A stretch of DNA of 64,000 nucleotides from G963701675 sp963701675. GTDB taxonomy: Bacteria; Planctomycetota; Planctomycetia; Gemmatales; Gemmataceae. Below, piece after piece: positions 33,219 to 40,997 of this stretch. How positions within the stretch are numbered: position 1 is the first letter of the stretch; each line of letters opens with the position of its first letter. The notes beneath the pieces were generated by a model. It saw only the letters and a program-made list of their open reading frames with translations, searched no databases and was not told the origin of the DNA. The stretch lies in NCBI GenBank assembly GCA_963701675.1, contig OY969623.1, positions 3,782,001-3,846,000 of the forward strand, written 5' to 3'. The position numbers and the translations under genes are program-made.

Positions 33219-34547
33219 TCAAGTCAAAAGGTCGGTAATGTTCACGGGCGACACAAAAAGCGAGTCTGCCGCTGTATCTAACTTCGCCGCTTGCTGCGGT
33301 CGAGCGGTCTGCACGGTTGCATTCTTGCTGGACGATTCCACTTCGGCGTCGCTAACTTGCGCGGGCCTTGCTTCGACGGCCGATGGAGAGTTAAACGTCA
33401 CATCAGCCATCGGAGTGGATTCTGCAGCCCGCGTCGGCCGTACCAAGGAAACGCGGTCACTGACTCTTATAGTGCGCCCTTCCTCGGTAAAGGTCATCAA
33501 AAACGCATGAAGTGAATTGTCCTTCTTGAACCCGTATCCGGTGATTGAGCCGTTGTCGTTGATCGCCATCGCGTAATTCAAGAAGTTCCACTCGCTGTTC
33601 GGCGGCAGATACTGATTGAGGTCGATCATTTCGCCGGGATCGGACTGGTTGTTCTTGTTCACATCTTGCCAAACAAAGGCATGGAACTGACCATTGGCGA
33701 GTTGGCTGGCGCCAACAACCTGGCCCTTGTTGTTCATGTTGTAGGCGAAACTTTCCTGAGCCGTCGGCAGCAAGCCGAGATCGATCAAGTGCCCGGTCGT
33801 GCTGTTGGGTGAATCCGGCTGCCAGAGGTATGCGTGCTCCTTTTCTTCCGCCGTGAAGGCGTACCCCGCCACCTGCCCACTCTCGTTGATGGCCCAGGCG
33901 TCGGACCAGTCACCGCCGAAATCGCCCAGATCGTAATTAAACCCTTTCTGCCACAGAAAGGATCGCTTGTGCCCTTGCTCATTGAAGTAATAACCGACAA
34001 CCTGAGCTTTATTGTTGATGTCGTAAGCGAAGCTCTCACCGCCGAGACTGCCCAAATCGATCATTTTGCCGCGCGTGTAAAGGAACGCGTGGCCGACTTC
34101 ATCCACCGTGTCGGCAAGGCCGATAACCTGGCCCCGGTCGTTGTTTCCATACGCCTGGCTTCCTTTGCCGCCGAGCGTGCCGAGATCCGTGGTCACACCG
34201 TTTTGATAGGCGAACGCGTGATGTATCGGAGTGCCTTCGAGGGTGTACATGAAGCCGACGACTTGACCGCGATTATTCATGGCGCGGGCGACGCCGTAAT
34301 CAAACCCCGGCGTCGGCAGCTGGACCTTGCTTCCGTTGGAGTAAAGAAACGGGTGATTCTTCTTGGGACCGTCGTCCCCTTCGGCATCACCGGCAACTTG
34401 GCCGGCCGCATTGATCGCGTAGCCGTGGCTGATGTTTCCGCCAAAGGTACCGAGGTCCACGATAGACACCGCCAGCATGCAGCGGTCTTCCAGCGATTCG
34501 ATTCTCGGGCGGCACCCGGCTCGGTTCAACGTATCGCGAAAGGACAT
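33219..34547 (-). CDS. HAF-repeat extracellular protein
   Basis: From ATG 34547 the product is 442 residues with RIESLEDRCMLAVSIVDLGTF at the N-terminus. It has six or seven HAF-type repeats (DLGSLGGESFAYDINNKAQVVGYY, DFGGDWSDAWAINESGQVAGYA), then MIDLNQYLPPNSEWNF and a C-terminal Ser/Ala/Val-rich tail. Organisation matches the next gene downstream, with lower identity in the tail, so these are diverged tandem paralogues. Secretion is expected from the LEDR-type N-terminus, but the signal is not a textbook signal peptide. Confidence 0.85.
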   Translation of the reverse strand: MSFRDTLNRAGCRPRIESLEDRCMLAVSIVDLGTFGGNISHGYAINAAGQVAGDAEGDDGPKKNHPFLYSNGSKVQLPTPGFDYGVARAMNNRGQVVGFMYTLEGTPIHHAFAYQNGVTTDLGTLGGKGSQAYGNNDRGQVIGLADTVDEVGHAFLYTRGKMIDLGSLGGESFAYDINNKAQVVGYYFNEQGHKRSFLWQKGFNYDLGDFGGDWSDAWAINESGQVAGYAFTAEEKEHAYLWQPDSPNSTTGHLIDLGLLPTAQESFAYNMNNKGQVVGASQLANGQFHAFVWQDVNKNNQSDPGEMIDLNQYLPPNSEWNFLNYAMAINDNGSITGYGFKKDNSLHAFLMTFTEEGRTIRVSDRVSLVRPTRAAESTPMADVTFNSPSAVEARPAQVSDAEVESSSKNATVQTARPQQAAKLDTAADSLFVSPVNITDLLT

Positions 34548-34826
34548 TAGGAAGCACTCCGTTCTGAAGGAAAGCCACAAACGCTCAAAAACCGCCGCGG
34601 TTTTGGGCCACCCCGCTGCGTAGCGAGTCGAAGTCAGTTACTGCGCTGGACGTGATGAGCCCCTATCTGTTCCGTCCATTGCCGCGCATTGTATGCGCAA
34701 GCCCACCACCGAAGGTAGCCAACATTTTCAGCCGTAACTCAGGAATTGTCAAGAAAATAAATGCCGATTTGGCAGGTTTCTATACCATCCGGCCGTCTGG
34801 GGCAAAACGTGATAAATCCAATGGCC
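34548..34826. other. Intergenic region, 279 bp
   Basis: No gene is seen. The only structure noted is a small inverted repeat, GCGCAT-TGT-ATGCGC, at 34684-34698. The region presumably holds the promoter of the three HAF genes and the 3' end of the uspA-like message. Confidence 0.5.
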
Positions 34827-35294
34827 TCAGGGATGTACGAATTCATGCTCCGAGTGCCGAACGGTTAGCACAGGACACGGCGCCTTTCGAACCACCTTTT
34901 CGGTGACGCTGCCGAGCAGCACATGGGCGAGACCGCTATGGCCGTGGGTTCCCATGATGATCAAATCAATCTCGGCTTCGCGGGCGTATTGGATGATTTC
35001 GTAAAACGGCGTTCCCTCGCGGATTTCCCGTCGGACTTTATGTTTCTCGAGTTTGTTGTCGGCAACCAGTCGGTCGAAGCCTGCCTGAACAGCCGGTGTG
35101 AATTGGTCCGGCGTCGGCAATGCGATCGGCTCCATCGTGATTACGTCGGGAACGACCAGTGCGAGATTCTGCACGACGTGAAGGAAGTGGAGCTCGCTGG
35201 CGAACTTCTCGACGAACGCGATGGCATAGTTGAGCGCCGCCTGGGAGAACTTGCTGAAGTCTGTGGGAACCAGAATACGGCGGAGCTCGATCAT
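34827..35294 (-). CDS. Universal stress protein (UspA family)
   Basis: A 155-residue single-domain Usp. It begins IELRRILVPTDFSKFSQAALNYA and carries the ATP-binding motif GTHGHSGLAHVLLGS followed by VRKAPCPVLTVR. That G-2x-G-9x-G(S/T) pattern marks the ATP-binding class. Such proteins are induced by stress and starvation. It lies 16 bp downstream of ilvE on the same strand, so the two may share a message, although no functional link is known. Confidence 0.92.
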   Translation of the reverse strand: MIELRRILVPTDFSKFSQAALNYAIAFVEKFASELHFLHVVQNLALVVPDVITMEPIALPTPDQFTPAVQAGFDRLVADNKLEKHKVRREIREGTPFYEIIQYAREAEIDLIIMGTHGHSGLAHVLLGSVTEKVVRKAPCPVLTVRHSEHEFVHP

Positions 35295-35309
35295 GGCGGA
35301 TAGTGCATG

Positions 35310-36167
35310 TTACTGTCGCACTAACTCGTGAAATCGGTCGCGTAGAAGGTTGGTCATTTGCCCAGGTTTGCCATCGCCGATCGGGTGTCCATCGCACATA
35401 ACGACGGGGATCACCTCGGCGGCTGTACCTGTCAAAAAACACTCGTCCGATGTGTAGACATCGTGCCTGGTCATGGTCACTTCCTGCACTGGAATTCCGG
35501 CCGCCCGGGCCAGCTCCATGATCGCGCCGCGAGTGATTCCCTCCAGAATCCCGGCGTCCGGGGGCGGCGTTTTCAGCACACCTTGCTTGACGAGAAATAT
35601 GTTGTCGCCGGTGCACTCGGCGATCTCGCCTCGATGATTGACCATCAGCGCTTCGACGCAGCCTGATTGAACCGCTTCCATCTTGGCAATGATACTGTTG
35701 AGGTAGTTCAAAGACTTCACGCGCGGGTTCAATGCGTTGGGGTGGTTTCGAATCGTCCCGACGGAAACAATCGCCAACCCAGAATCGTACAATTCGCGCG
35801 GATACAGGCTGATGTCATCGACGATAAAGATGATCTGCGGATCGGTCGTCTTGCGCGGGTCGAGACCCAACGAACCGGCGCCTCGCGTGACGACCGCACG
35901 AATGTAGCCGTCTCCGGTGCGTTTGTTGACCTTCACGGCGTTTACCATGTCCTCGGCCATCTGTGTCTTGGAAATCGGTATCTCCAAATAGATGGCGCGG
36001 GCGCTGTCGTATAGGCGGTCGATGTGTTGTTGCAGCCTGAAAATCTTACCGCTGTAGATGCGGATCCCTTCGAAAACCCCGTCTCCATACAGCAATCCGT
36101 GATCGTAAACGCTGACCTTGGCCTCGGACTTGTCGTAGAACTTGCCGTTGATGTAGACCTTGGTCAT
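35310..36167 (-). CDS. ilvE: Branched-chain amino acid aminotransferase (class IV)
   Basis: A 285-residue class IV PLP aminotransferase. It has VYDHGLLYGDGVFEGIRIYSGKIF, the PLP-lysine motif NPRVKSLNYLNSI, EALMVNHRGEIAECTGDNIFLV and ITRGAIMELARAAGI, ending with FLTGTAAEVIPV. It exchanges amino groups between branched-chain amino acids and 2-oxoglutarate; D-amino acid transaminase or aminodeoxychorismate lyase are close relatives, but the EGIRIYSG region and length favour IlvE. It lies 8 bp downstream of the ABC ATPase gene. Confidence 0.9.
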   Translation of the reverse strand: MTKVYINGKFYDKSEAKVSVYDHGLLYGDGVFEGIRIYSGKIFRLQQHIDRLYDSARAIYLEIPISKTQMAEDMVNAVKVNKRTGDGYIRAVVTRGAGSLGLDPRKTTDPQIIFIVDDISLYPRELYDSGLAIVSVGTIRNHPNALNPRVKSLNYLNSIIAKMEAVQSGCVEALMVNHRGEIAECTGDNIFLVKQGVLKTPPPDAGILEGITRGAIMELARAAGIPVQEVTMTRHDVYTSDECFLTGTAAEVIPVVMCDGHPIGDGKPGQMTNLLRDRFHELVRQ

Positions 36168-36175
36168 TGGAGAGC

Positions 36176-36925
36176 TTACTCCGCCAGCGCCAAGCCGGAC
36201 GGCGCGATGCGGGGGATGGCGGAAGGCAATTCTACTCGCCCCTCAACCAAACGCACGACGCGGTCCGTCTCGGCCAGTATCTCCAGGTTGTGCGTAACCA
36301 TGATGATAGTCAGGCCGTTGTCGCGGTTCAAGTCGCGCAACAAACGAACGATGCCGGCGCCGGTCTCCGCATCGAGATTACCCGTCGGCTCATCGGCGAA
36401 GAGCACACGTGGCCGATTCACTAGCGCCCTTGCAATCGCAGCCCGTTGCATCTCCCCTCCGGATAATTCCCTCGGCCGATGGCGTAACCGATGACCCAGA
36501 CCGACGCGCTCCAGCAGCTCCGTTGCGCACCGCTTCAACTCTCGCTGCCGTGACCACCAAGCGAATGTAGAATACTGAATCATTTGCGGCATCAACACGT
36601 TTTCCAACGTGCTGAACTCGGGCAGGAGGTGATAGAACTGAAAAATGAACCCAAAGGTCTGATTCCGCAACGCTTCCCGCCGGTCCGCGGGCAGGTTGTC
36701 AATGCGTTCGCCGTCGAGATAGATAATGCCTTTGTCCGGACGATCTAGCGTGCCGAGCAAGTGAAGCATCGTGCTCTTGCCGCAACCCGACGCGCCGACG
36801 ACGCTGAGAAACTCACCCTGCTGCACATCAAGGTCTAGCCCGCGTAGGACGTGACAGCGGATGGCATACTTGCGGTAGGTCTTGTGTAACCCTTCCGCGG
36901 TGAGAATCGGAACGTCATCTTGCAT
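36176..36925 (-). CDS. lolD: LolD-type ABC transporter ATP-binding protein
   Basis: From ATG 36925 (GGGAGA upstream) the protein is 249 residues; the frame upstream to 37063 overlaps the next gene and is not needed. Motifs are Walker A GASGCGKST, QTFGFIFQFYHLLPEFS, signature LSGGEMQRAAIARAL and Walker B VLFADEPTGNLD. The MacB/LolD subfamily fits. With the LolC/E-like permease directly upstream it probably forms a lipoprotein-releasing exporter. No other lol genes are in the window. Confidence 0.88.
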   Translation of the reverse strand: MQDDVPILTAEGLHKTYRKYAIRCHVLRGLDLDVQQGEFLSVVGASGCGKSTMLHLLGTLDRPDKGIIYLDGERIDNLPADRREALRNQTFGFIFQFYHLLPEFSTLENVLMPQMIQYSTFAWWSRQRELKRCATELLERVGLGHRLRHRPRELSGGEMQRAAIARALVNRPRVLFADEPTGNLDAETGAGIVRLLRDLNRDNGLTIIMVTHNLEILAETDRVVRLVEGRVELPSAIPRIAPSGLALAE

Positions 36926-36941
36926 CGAAATCTCCCGTGCA

Positions 36942-36969
36942 AAGCCCACGGATTGCAATCCGTGGGCTT
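36942..36969. repeat. Perfect 28-bp palindrome
   Basis: AAGCCCACGGATTG (36942-36955) is followed directly by its exact reverse complement (36956-36969) with no loop. It covers the end of the permease gene and the 16-bp gap before lolD. A self-complementary element of this size is unlikely by chance. It could act as an interspersed repeat or as an RNA structure between the two cistrons. Confidence 0.75.
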
Positions 36970-36971
36970 GC

Positions 36972-38393
36972 TTATTCATAGCGCAGTGCGCGCACCGGGT
37001 GCAACATCGCTGCACGCAACGCGGGAATGACACTGGAAACCACTGCAATCGCAATGGCGCCAAGCACTATGAGTGCAATTCCTATGGGCTGAATGCTCGT
37101 TGGAATCTCATCGAAGTAATAGATCTTTCGCGGGAAAATCTCCATTCCCGTCAGTCGGCCGAGGACCTGTTCGATTTCATTGATGTTCCAGGTGAACTGC
37201 ACTCCGAGGACGGTGCCGAGCATGGCGCCGATGGCGCCGAGAAGCAGGCCGTAGCCTAGGAAGATATTCATTACGCCGATACTCGAGGCGCCAAGCGACT
37301 TCAAAATGCCGATGTCGCGGATCTTCTCGGCCACGATCATGGAAAAGATCGCCAGGATTCCGAATCCCGCCACGCCGATGATCAGGAAGAGCAGCACATT
37401 GAGTAGTCCGCGTTCAATGGAGATGGCGGCCAGGATCGGCCCTTGTTTGTCTTCCCAAGTCTCTACACGCAAGTCGTGCGGATCGCAGAGCAATCTCAAA
37501 CGCCTTACGACCTCGCGCGCGTCCTGGTAGTCCCTTAGTTTGATTTGAATGCTCGTCGCCCGGTCTTCCATGGTTCGAAGTTCTTGCAGGTACTTCAGCG
37601 GGACGAACACGTATTGGCGGTCGTATTCACTCATCTCCGAGCGGAAGTAATCGCAGACGACAAAGCGGTCTAAGACGGGTTTCGGAAGCTTGCCCGGAAT
37701 TTGCCGTCCTACCGTCGTGAGTCGAACTTCATCGCCGGGTTGCAGCAACACGATGTCCTCGCTTCGTCCGGGTTCGTCGCCGCTATTTCGGAAGTTCGCG
37801 ATGGCGTAGCCGACAATGATTCCGGCCGGTTCCTTGGGCACGCTCGGTGGAGCATCCGGCGGCGGCGGTTGCGACGCGTCCGGAGGGTCAGGACGAATAC
37901 CATGGTCGTAAACCACCGGTAACTCTTGTGCCTGCCAACGAGAATGGGCTTCGGCACTGAGGGCAAAACTTGGATCGAGTTCGGCTTTTTGCCGAACCAG
38001 ATATTCTGAGAATCCGCCGACCTGAGACCGGCCGACAGGGTCGATTCCAATCAATCGTACCGGCAGGGTTAGCTCAGTGCCTCGGCAATGGAACTGGAGC
38101 ATGGCGAAGACCTCCAGCGTCGGCGTCATGGCCTCGATTTTTTCCGCCAGGTACGGATCTCGACGGATCCGCGCCATCATTCCTTCGTAATCGGAAAACC
38201 CGTCCATTGACGGCGCTTCTATCAGGACGTCGGAGAGCAGCGCGTGGAGGCGATCCTTCAATTTGTTGCTGAATCCCCCCATGACGCTGTTTACGACGAT
38301 CAACGTTGCCACGCCGAGCATGACGCTGACGATGCACGCCAATGCCAGATACCGAGTGAGAAGGTAACGCCAACAAAGCAGAAGTTTATACAT
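36972..38393 (-). CDS. LolC/LolE-type ABC transporter permease (FtsX family)
   Basis: From ATG 38393 the protein is 473 residues. The upstream codons to 38447 translate a heptanucleotide repeat and are excluded. It has the FtsX/MacB layout: one N-terminal transmembrane helix (LALACIVSVMLGVATLIVV), a large periplasmic domain, then three C-terminal helices (LLNVLLFLIIGVAGFGILAIFSMIVAE, MNIFLGYGLLLGAIGAMLGTVLG, IGIALIVLGAIAIAVVSSVIP). It ends RAAMLHPVRALRYE. Its stop is 47 bp before lolD. Together they probably extract lipoproteins from the inner membrane. Confidence 0.9.
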   Translation of the reverse strand: MYKLLLCWRYLLTRYLALACIVSVMLGVATLIVVNSVMGGFSNKLKDRLHALLSDVLIEAPSMDGFSDYEGMMARIRRDPYLAEKIEAMTPTLEVFAMLQFHCRGTELTLPVRLIGIDPVGRSQVGGFSEYLVRQKAELDPSFALSAEAHSRWQAQELPVVYDHGIRPDPPDASQPPPPDAPPSVPKEPAGIIVGYAIANFRNSGDEPGRSEDIVLLQPGDEVRLTTVGRQIPGKLPKPVLDRFVVCDYFRSEMSEYDRQYVFVPLKYLQELRTMEDRATSIQIKLRDYQDAREVVRRLRLLCDPHDLRVETWEDKQGPILAAISIERGLLNVLLFLIIGVAGFGILAIFSMIVAEKIRDIGILKSLGASSIGVMNIFLGYGLLLGAIGAMLGTVLGVQFTWNINEIEQVLGRLTGMEIFPRKIYYFDEIPTSIQPIGIALIVLGAIAIAVVSSVIPALRAAMLHPVRALRYE

Positions 38394-38399
38394 GGTCGA

Positions 38400-38473
38400 T
38401 TGTCCGTTGTCCGTTGTCCGTTGTCCGTTGTCCGCGCTCCTAGCCACGGACCACTGACCACGGACTACGGACC
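38400..38473. repeat. Heptanucleotide repeats across the lysS stop codon
   Basis: Five direct copies of TTGTCCG (38400-38434) precede the permease start. After a 11-bp gap, four heptamers ACGGACC, ACTGACC, ACGGACT and ACGGACC run from 38446 to 38473. The second block contains the lysS stop codon and its last residues (SHGP). Confidence 0.8.
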
Positions 38474-39964
38474 GTGTGAGGGACGAAGCAGGGGAAAGAG
38501 AATCACATCGCGGATCGATGGAGCGTTGGTCAGCAACATCAACAAGCGATCGATGCCAATACCCAGTCCACCGGCGGGCGGCATGCCGTGCCGTAGCGCC
38601 CGGACGAAATCCTCGTCCATCTTCGCCATGGACTCTTCCTCCGGCAGCCCGGCCACTTGCCGGCGAAACGTCGCTTCCTGCAAGACCGGATCGTTCAATT
38701 CCGTGTACGCATTGGCGATTTCTGTTCCCGCAATGTAGAGTTCGAATCGCTCGGCAAAGTACGGGTCCGCGCTTTTCCGCTTGGTCAATGGACAGAGCGA
38801 CGCGGGATAGTCGTAAACGAACACCGGCTCCGCGAGATGCTTTTCTACGTGCGCTTCAAACAAGTAATGTCGAATGACATCGAGGTCCTTGCCGGTCGAA
38901 GGAAGTTCTGTGTCTTCCGCCTTTCGGAATAAGGCCGCATCGTTTCCGCGCAAGGGCACACCGACGTGTTGCTCAAATAGTTCGGCGTAGCTGCGTCGTT
39001 GCCACGGAGGGTTGAAGTCGATGACGCTGTCGCCGAAGGGTCGGCGAATGGCGCCGTCCAGTTCTCGGATGCACGTCACGATCATGCCTTCCGTCAGGTC
39101 CATCATCGCGGCATAGTCACCGTAAGCTTGATACAGCTCAAGCATCGTGAATTCGGGATTATGGCGCGTACTGATACCCTCGTTGCGGAATACTCGGCCA
39201 ATCTCGTAAACCTTTTCCATCCCTCCAACAAGCAATCGTTTGAGGGGCAACTCGAGCGAAATACGAAGGTACAGGTCAATGTCCAGCGCGTTGTGATGCG
39301 TGGTGAACGGCCTGGCGGCGGCGCCACCGGCGATGGCTTGCAATGTCGGCGTTTCGACTTCGACGAACCCGCGATCGTCGAGATAGCGGCGAATCTGTCT
39401 TAGAATGCGGACTCGCTTCAGGGCCCGATCAAGAACTTCCGGATTGTAAATCAGATCAAGATAACGATGCCGCAGTCGCAGTTCGGTGTCTTGTATGCCG
39501 CTCCATTTATCGGGGTGTGGAACTAAAGACTTGCCGAGAAAATGTAAGTTCTCAACAAAGACCGTCGGTTCGCCGAGCTTAGTCTTGCCGAACGTTCCAT
39601 CAACGCCGACGAGGTCGCCGAGGTCGATGTTGGGAACGAGATTCCAGCTCTGCTCCGGCACCTGCTTCTGACCGACCATCGCCTGAAGCTTCCCGCGTCC
39701 CCCGTCACGTTCGGGAGTGGTCCAATCCCACAGATCGAGGAAAAAGAGCTTTCCTTGTCCTCGTTTTCCAACGACTCGGCCCGCGGCCCGGACCTTCGGC
39801 CTCTCGCCTTCCGGCCGATCCGCATCCATCGCAAGGATATCGCAGATGGGCAGGTGCCCGTCGAATCGGCTACCCCACGGATCAACCCCTAATGCTTCGA
39901 TCAGCCGCAGCTTGTCCGCCCGGCTGGCAACCAGGTCGTCGTTTTCGTCATTATCTAGAGGCAC
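38465..39964 (-). CDS. lysS: Lysyl-tRNA synthetase (class II)
   Basis: The frame extends to 40288, but the family start fits GTG 39964, giving 499 residues as is normal. The N-terminal OB-fold anticodon-binding domain is followed by class II motifs: RHRYLDLIYNPEVLDR, FVEVETPTLQAIAGGAAARPF, RISLELPLKRLLVGGMEKVYEIGRVFRNEGI and the terminal GGLGIGIDRLLMLLTN. It attaches lysine to tRNA-Lys. The C-terminus ends in a heptanucleotide repeat that supplies the stop. The upstream 108 codons look like overlap with the divergent gene. Confidence 0.93.
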   Translation of the reverse strand: MPLDNDENDDLVASRADKLRLIEALGVDPWGSRFDGHLPICDILAMDADRPEGERPKVRAAGRVVGKRGQGKLFFLDLWDWTTPERDGGRGKLQAMVGQKQVPEQSWNLVPNIDLGDLVGVDGTFGKTKLGEPTVFVENLHFLGKSLVPHPDKWSGIQDTELRLRHRYLDLIYNPEVLDRALKRVRILRQIRRYLDDRGFVEVETPTLQAIAGGAAARPFTTHHNALDIDLYLRISLELPLKRLLVGGMEKVYEIGRVFRNEGISTRHNPEFTMLELYQAYGDYAAMMDLTEGMIVTCIRELDGAIRRPFGDSVIDFNPPWQRRSYAELFEQHVGVPLRGNDAALFRKAEDTELPSTGKDLDVIRHYLFEAHVEKHLAEPVFVYDYPASLCPLTKRKSADPYFAERFELYIAGTEIANAYTELNDPVLQEATFRRQVAGLPEEESMAKMDEDFVRALRHGMPPAGGLGIGIDRLLMLLTNAPSIRDVILFPLLRPSHGP

Positions 39965-40094
39965 AAGCGGTTCCGTATGGGGTGTAATGCAGGGAAGATG
40001 CGTCAATGATGAGACATGGATTGTAGTCACCGGCCGTGTCGTGTCAATTGCAGTGGGCCGCCGACTCAGGTCGAGATTTTGAGCTAACCTCGTG

Positions 40095-40997
40095 ATGGAA
40101 GCCGCGCGCCCCTTGCGACTTAGCGAAAGACCGGAAACCGCCCGAATCCGTGGGAGATGCACCGTGCCCGTTCTCTTTGCCGTAACCCTTTTCCTCAGCG
40201 CCTCACTACTTTTCCTCGTGCAGCCGATGGTTGCCAAGATGGTGTTGCCGCTTCTCGGCGGGACTCCCGCCGTGTGGAACACGTGCATGGTGTTCTTTCA
40301 GGCCGCCCTCCTTGCGGGCTACGCCTATGCTCACGCGGCGCCGGCGTGGCTGGGGCTTAGGCGCCAAGTGATCGTTCACGTTGTTCTGTTGCTGGCCCCG
40401 CTGATAGTGCTCCCGATTGCGATCGGTCCGGAATGGAGTCCCGCGGGTGACGCCCATCCCGTTCCGTGGCTCTTGGGACTCTTGGCAGTCGCTGTGGGCT
40501 TGCCGTTCTTCGTCGTTTCGACGAGCGCGCCACTGTTGCAAAAATGGTTTGCCGGAACCGGACACGATTCCGCCCGCGATCCGTATTTCCTTTACGGCGC
40601 CAGCAATATCGGCAGCATGCTCGCACTCCTCGCGTATCCAACGGTCGTAGAACCGTTTCTTCCGCTCGCAGACCAAAGTCGGCTATGGCAGATCGGATAC
40701 ATCTTGCTCGTCGGCTCGGCCATGATATGTGCCATGCTGCTCTGGCGCTCCAGCGCGCATGCCGCGCCCGATGCCGTCGCAGTTGAATCGACGCCTGCAG
40801 AGGCGCCGACCCAGTTAACGCGGAGGCAACGGCTCCACTGGATCGCCCTGGCGTTTGTGCCATCGAGTTTGATGCTGGGAGTTACGACCTACTTCACCAC
40901 CGATATTGCGGCGATTCCGTTGCTGTGGGTGGCGCCGTTGGCCATTTATCTACTGAGCTTCATTCTCGTGTTTGCGCCGGCCATGTGTCTCTCATGA
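40095..40997 (+). CDS. Fused membrane / spermidine-synthase-like protein, N-terminal part (frameshifted)
   Basis: Starting at ATG 40095 (GTG 40092 or GTG 40161 are alternatives), this frame holds the membrane half of a fused MFS/spermidine synthase-like protein, with helices such as VPVLFAVTLFLSASLLFLVQP, GLLAVAVGLPFFVVS, SNIGSMLALLAYPTVVEPFLP and AIYLLSFILVFA. The frame stops after FAPAMCLS. Family-like sequence continues in the other frame from about 40975, with the expected FAR-type motif. So a small indel near 40977 splits the gene; the total would be about 775 residues. Confidence 0.75.
   Translation: MEAARPLRLSERPETARIRGRCTVPVLFAVTLFLSASLLFLVQPMVAKMVLPLLGGTPAVWNTCMVFFQAALLAGYAYAHAAPAWLGLRRQVIVHVVLLLAPLIVLPIAIGPEWSPAGDAHPVPWLLGLLAVAVGLPFFVVSTSAPLLQKWFAGTGHDSARDPYFLYGASNIGSMLALLAYPTVVEPFLPLADQSRLWQIGYILLVGSAMICAMLLWRSSAHAAPDAVAVESTPAEAPTQLTRRQRLHWIALAFVPSSLMLGVTTYFTTDIAAIPLLWVAPLAIYLLSFILVFAPAMCLS

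Noticed and set aside
38400..38473. CRISPR array
   Set aside because: Repeats are 7 bp with no spacers of regular length and no cas genes are present; this is a tandem short repeat.
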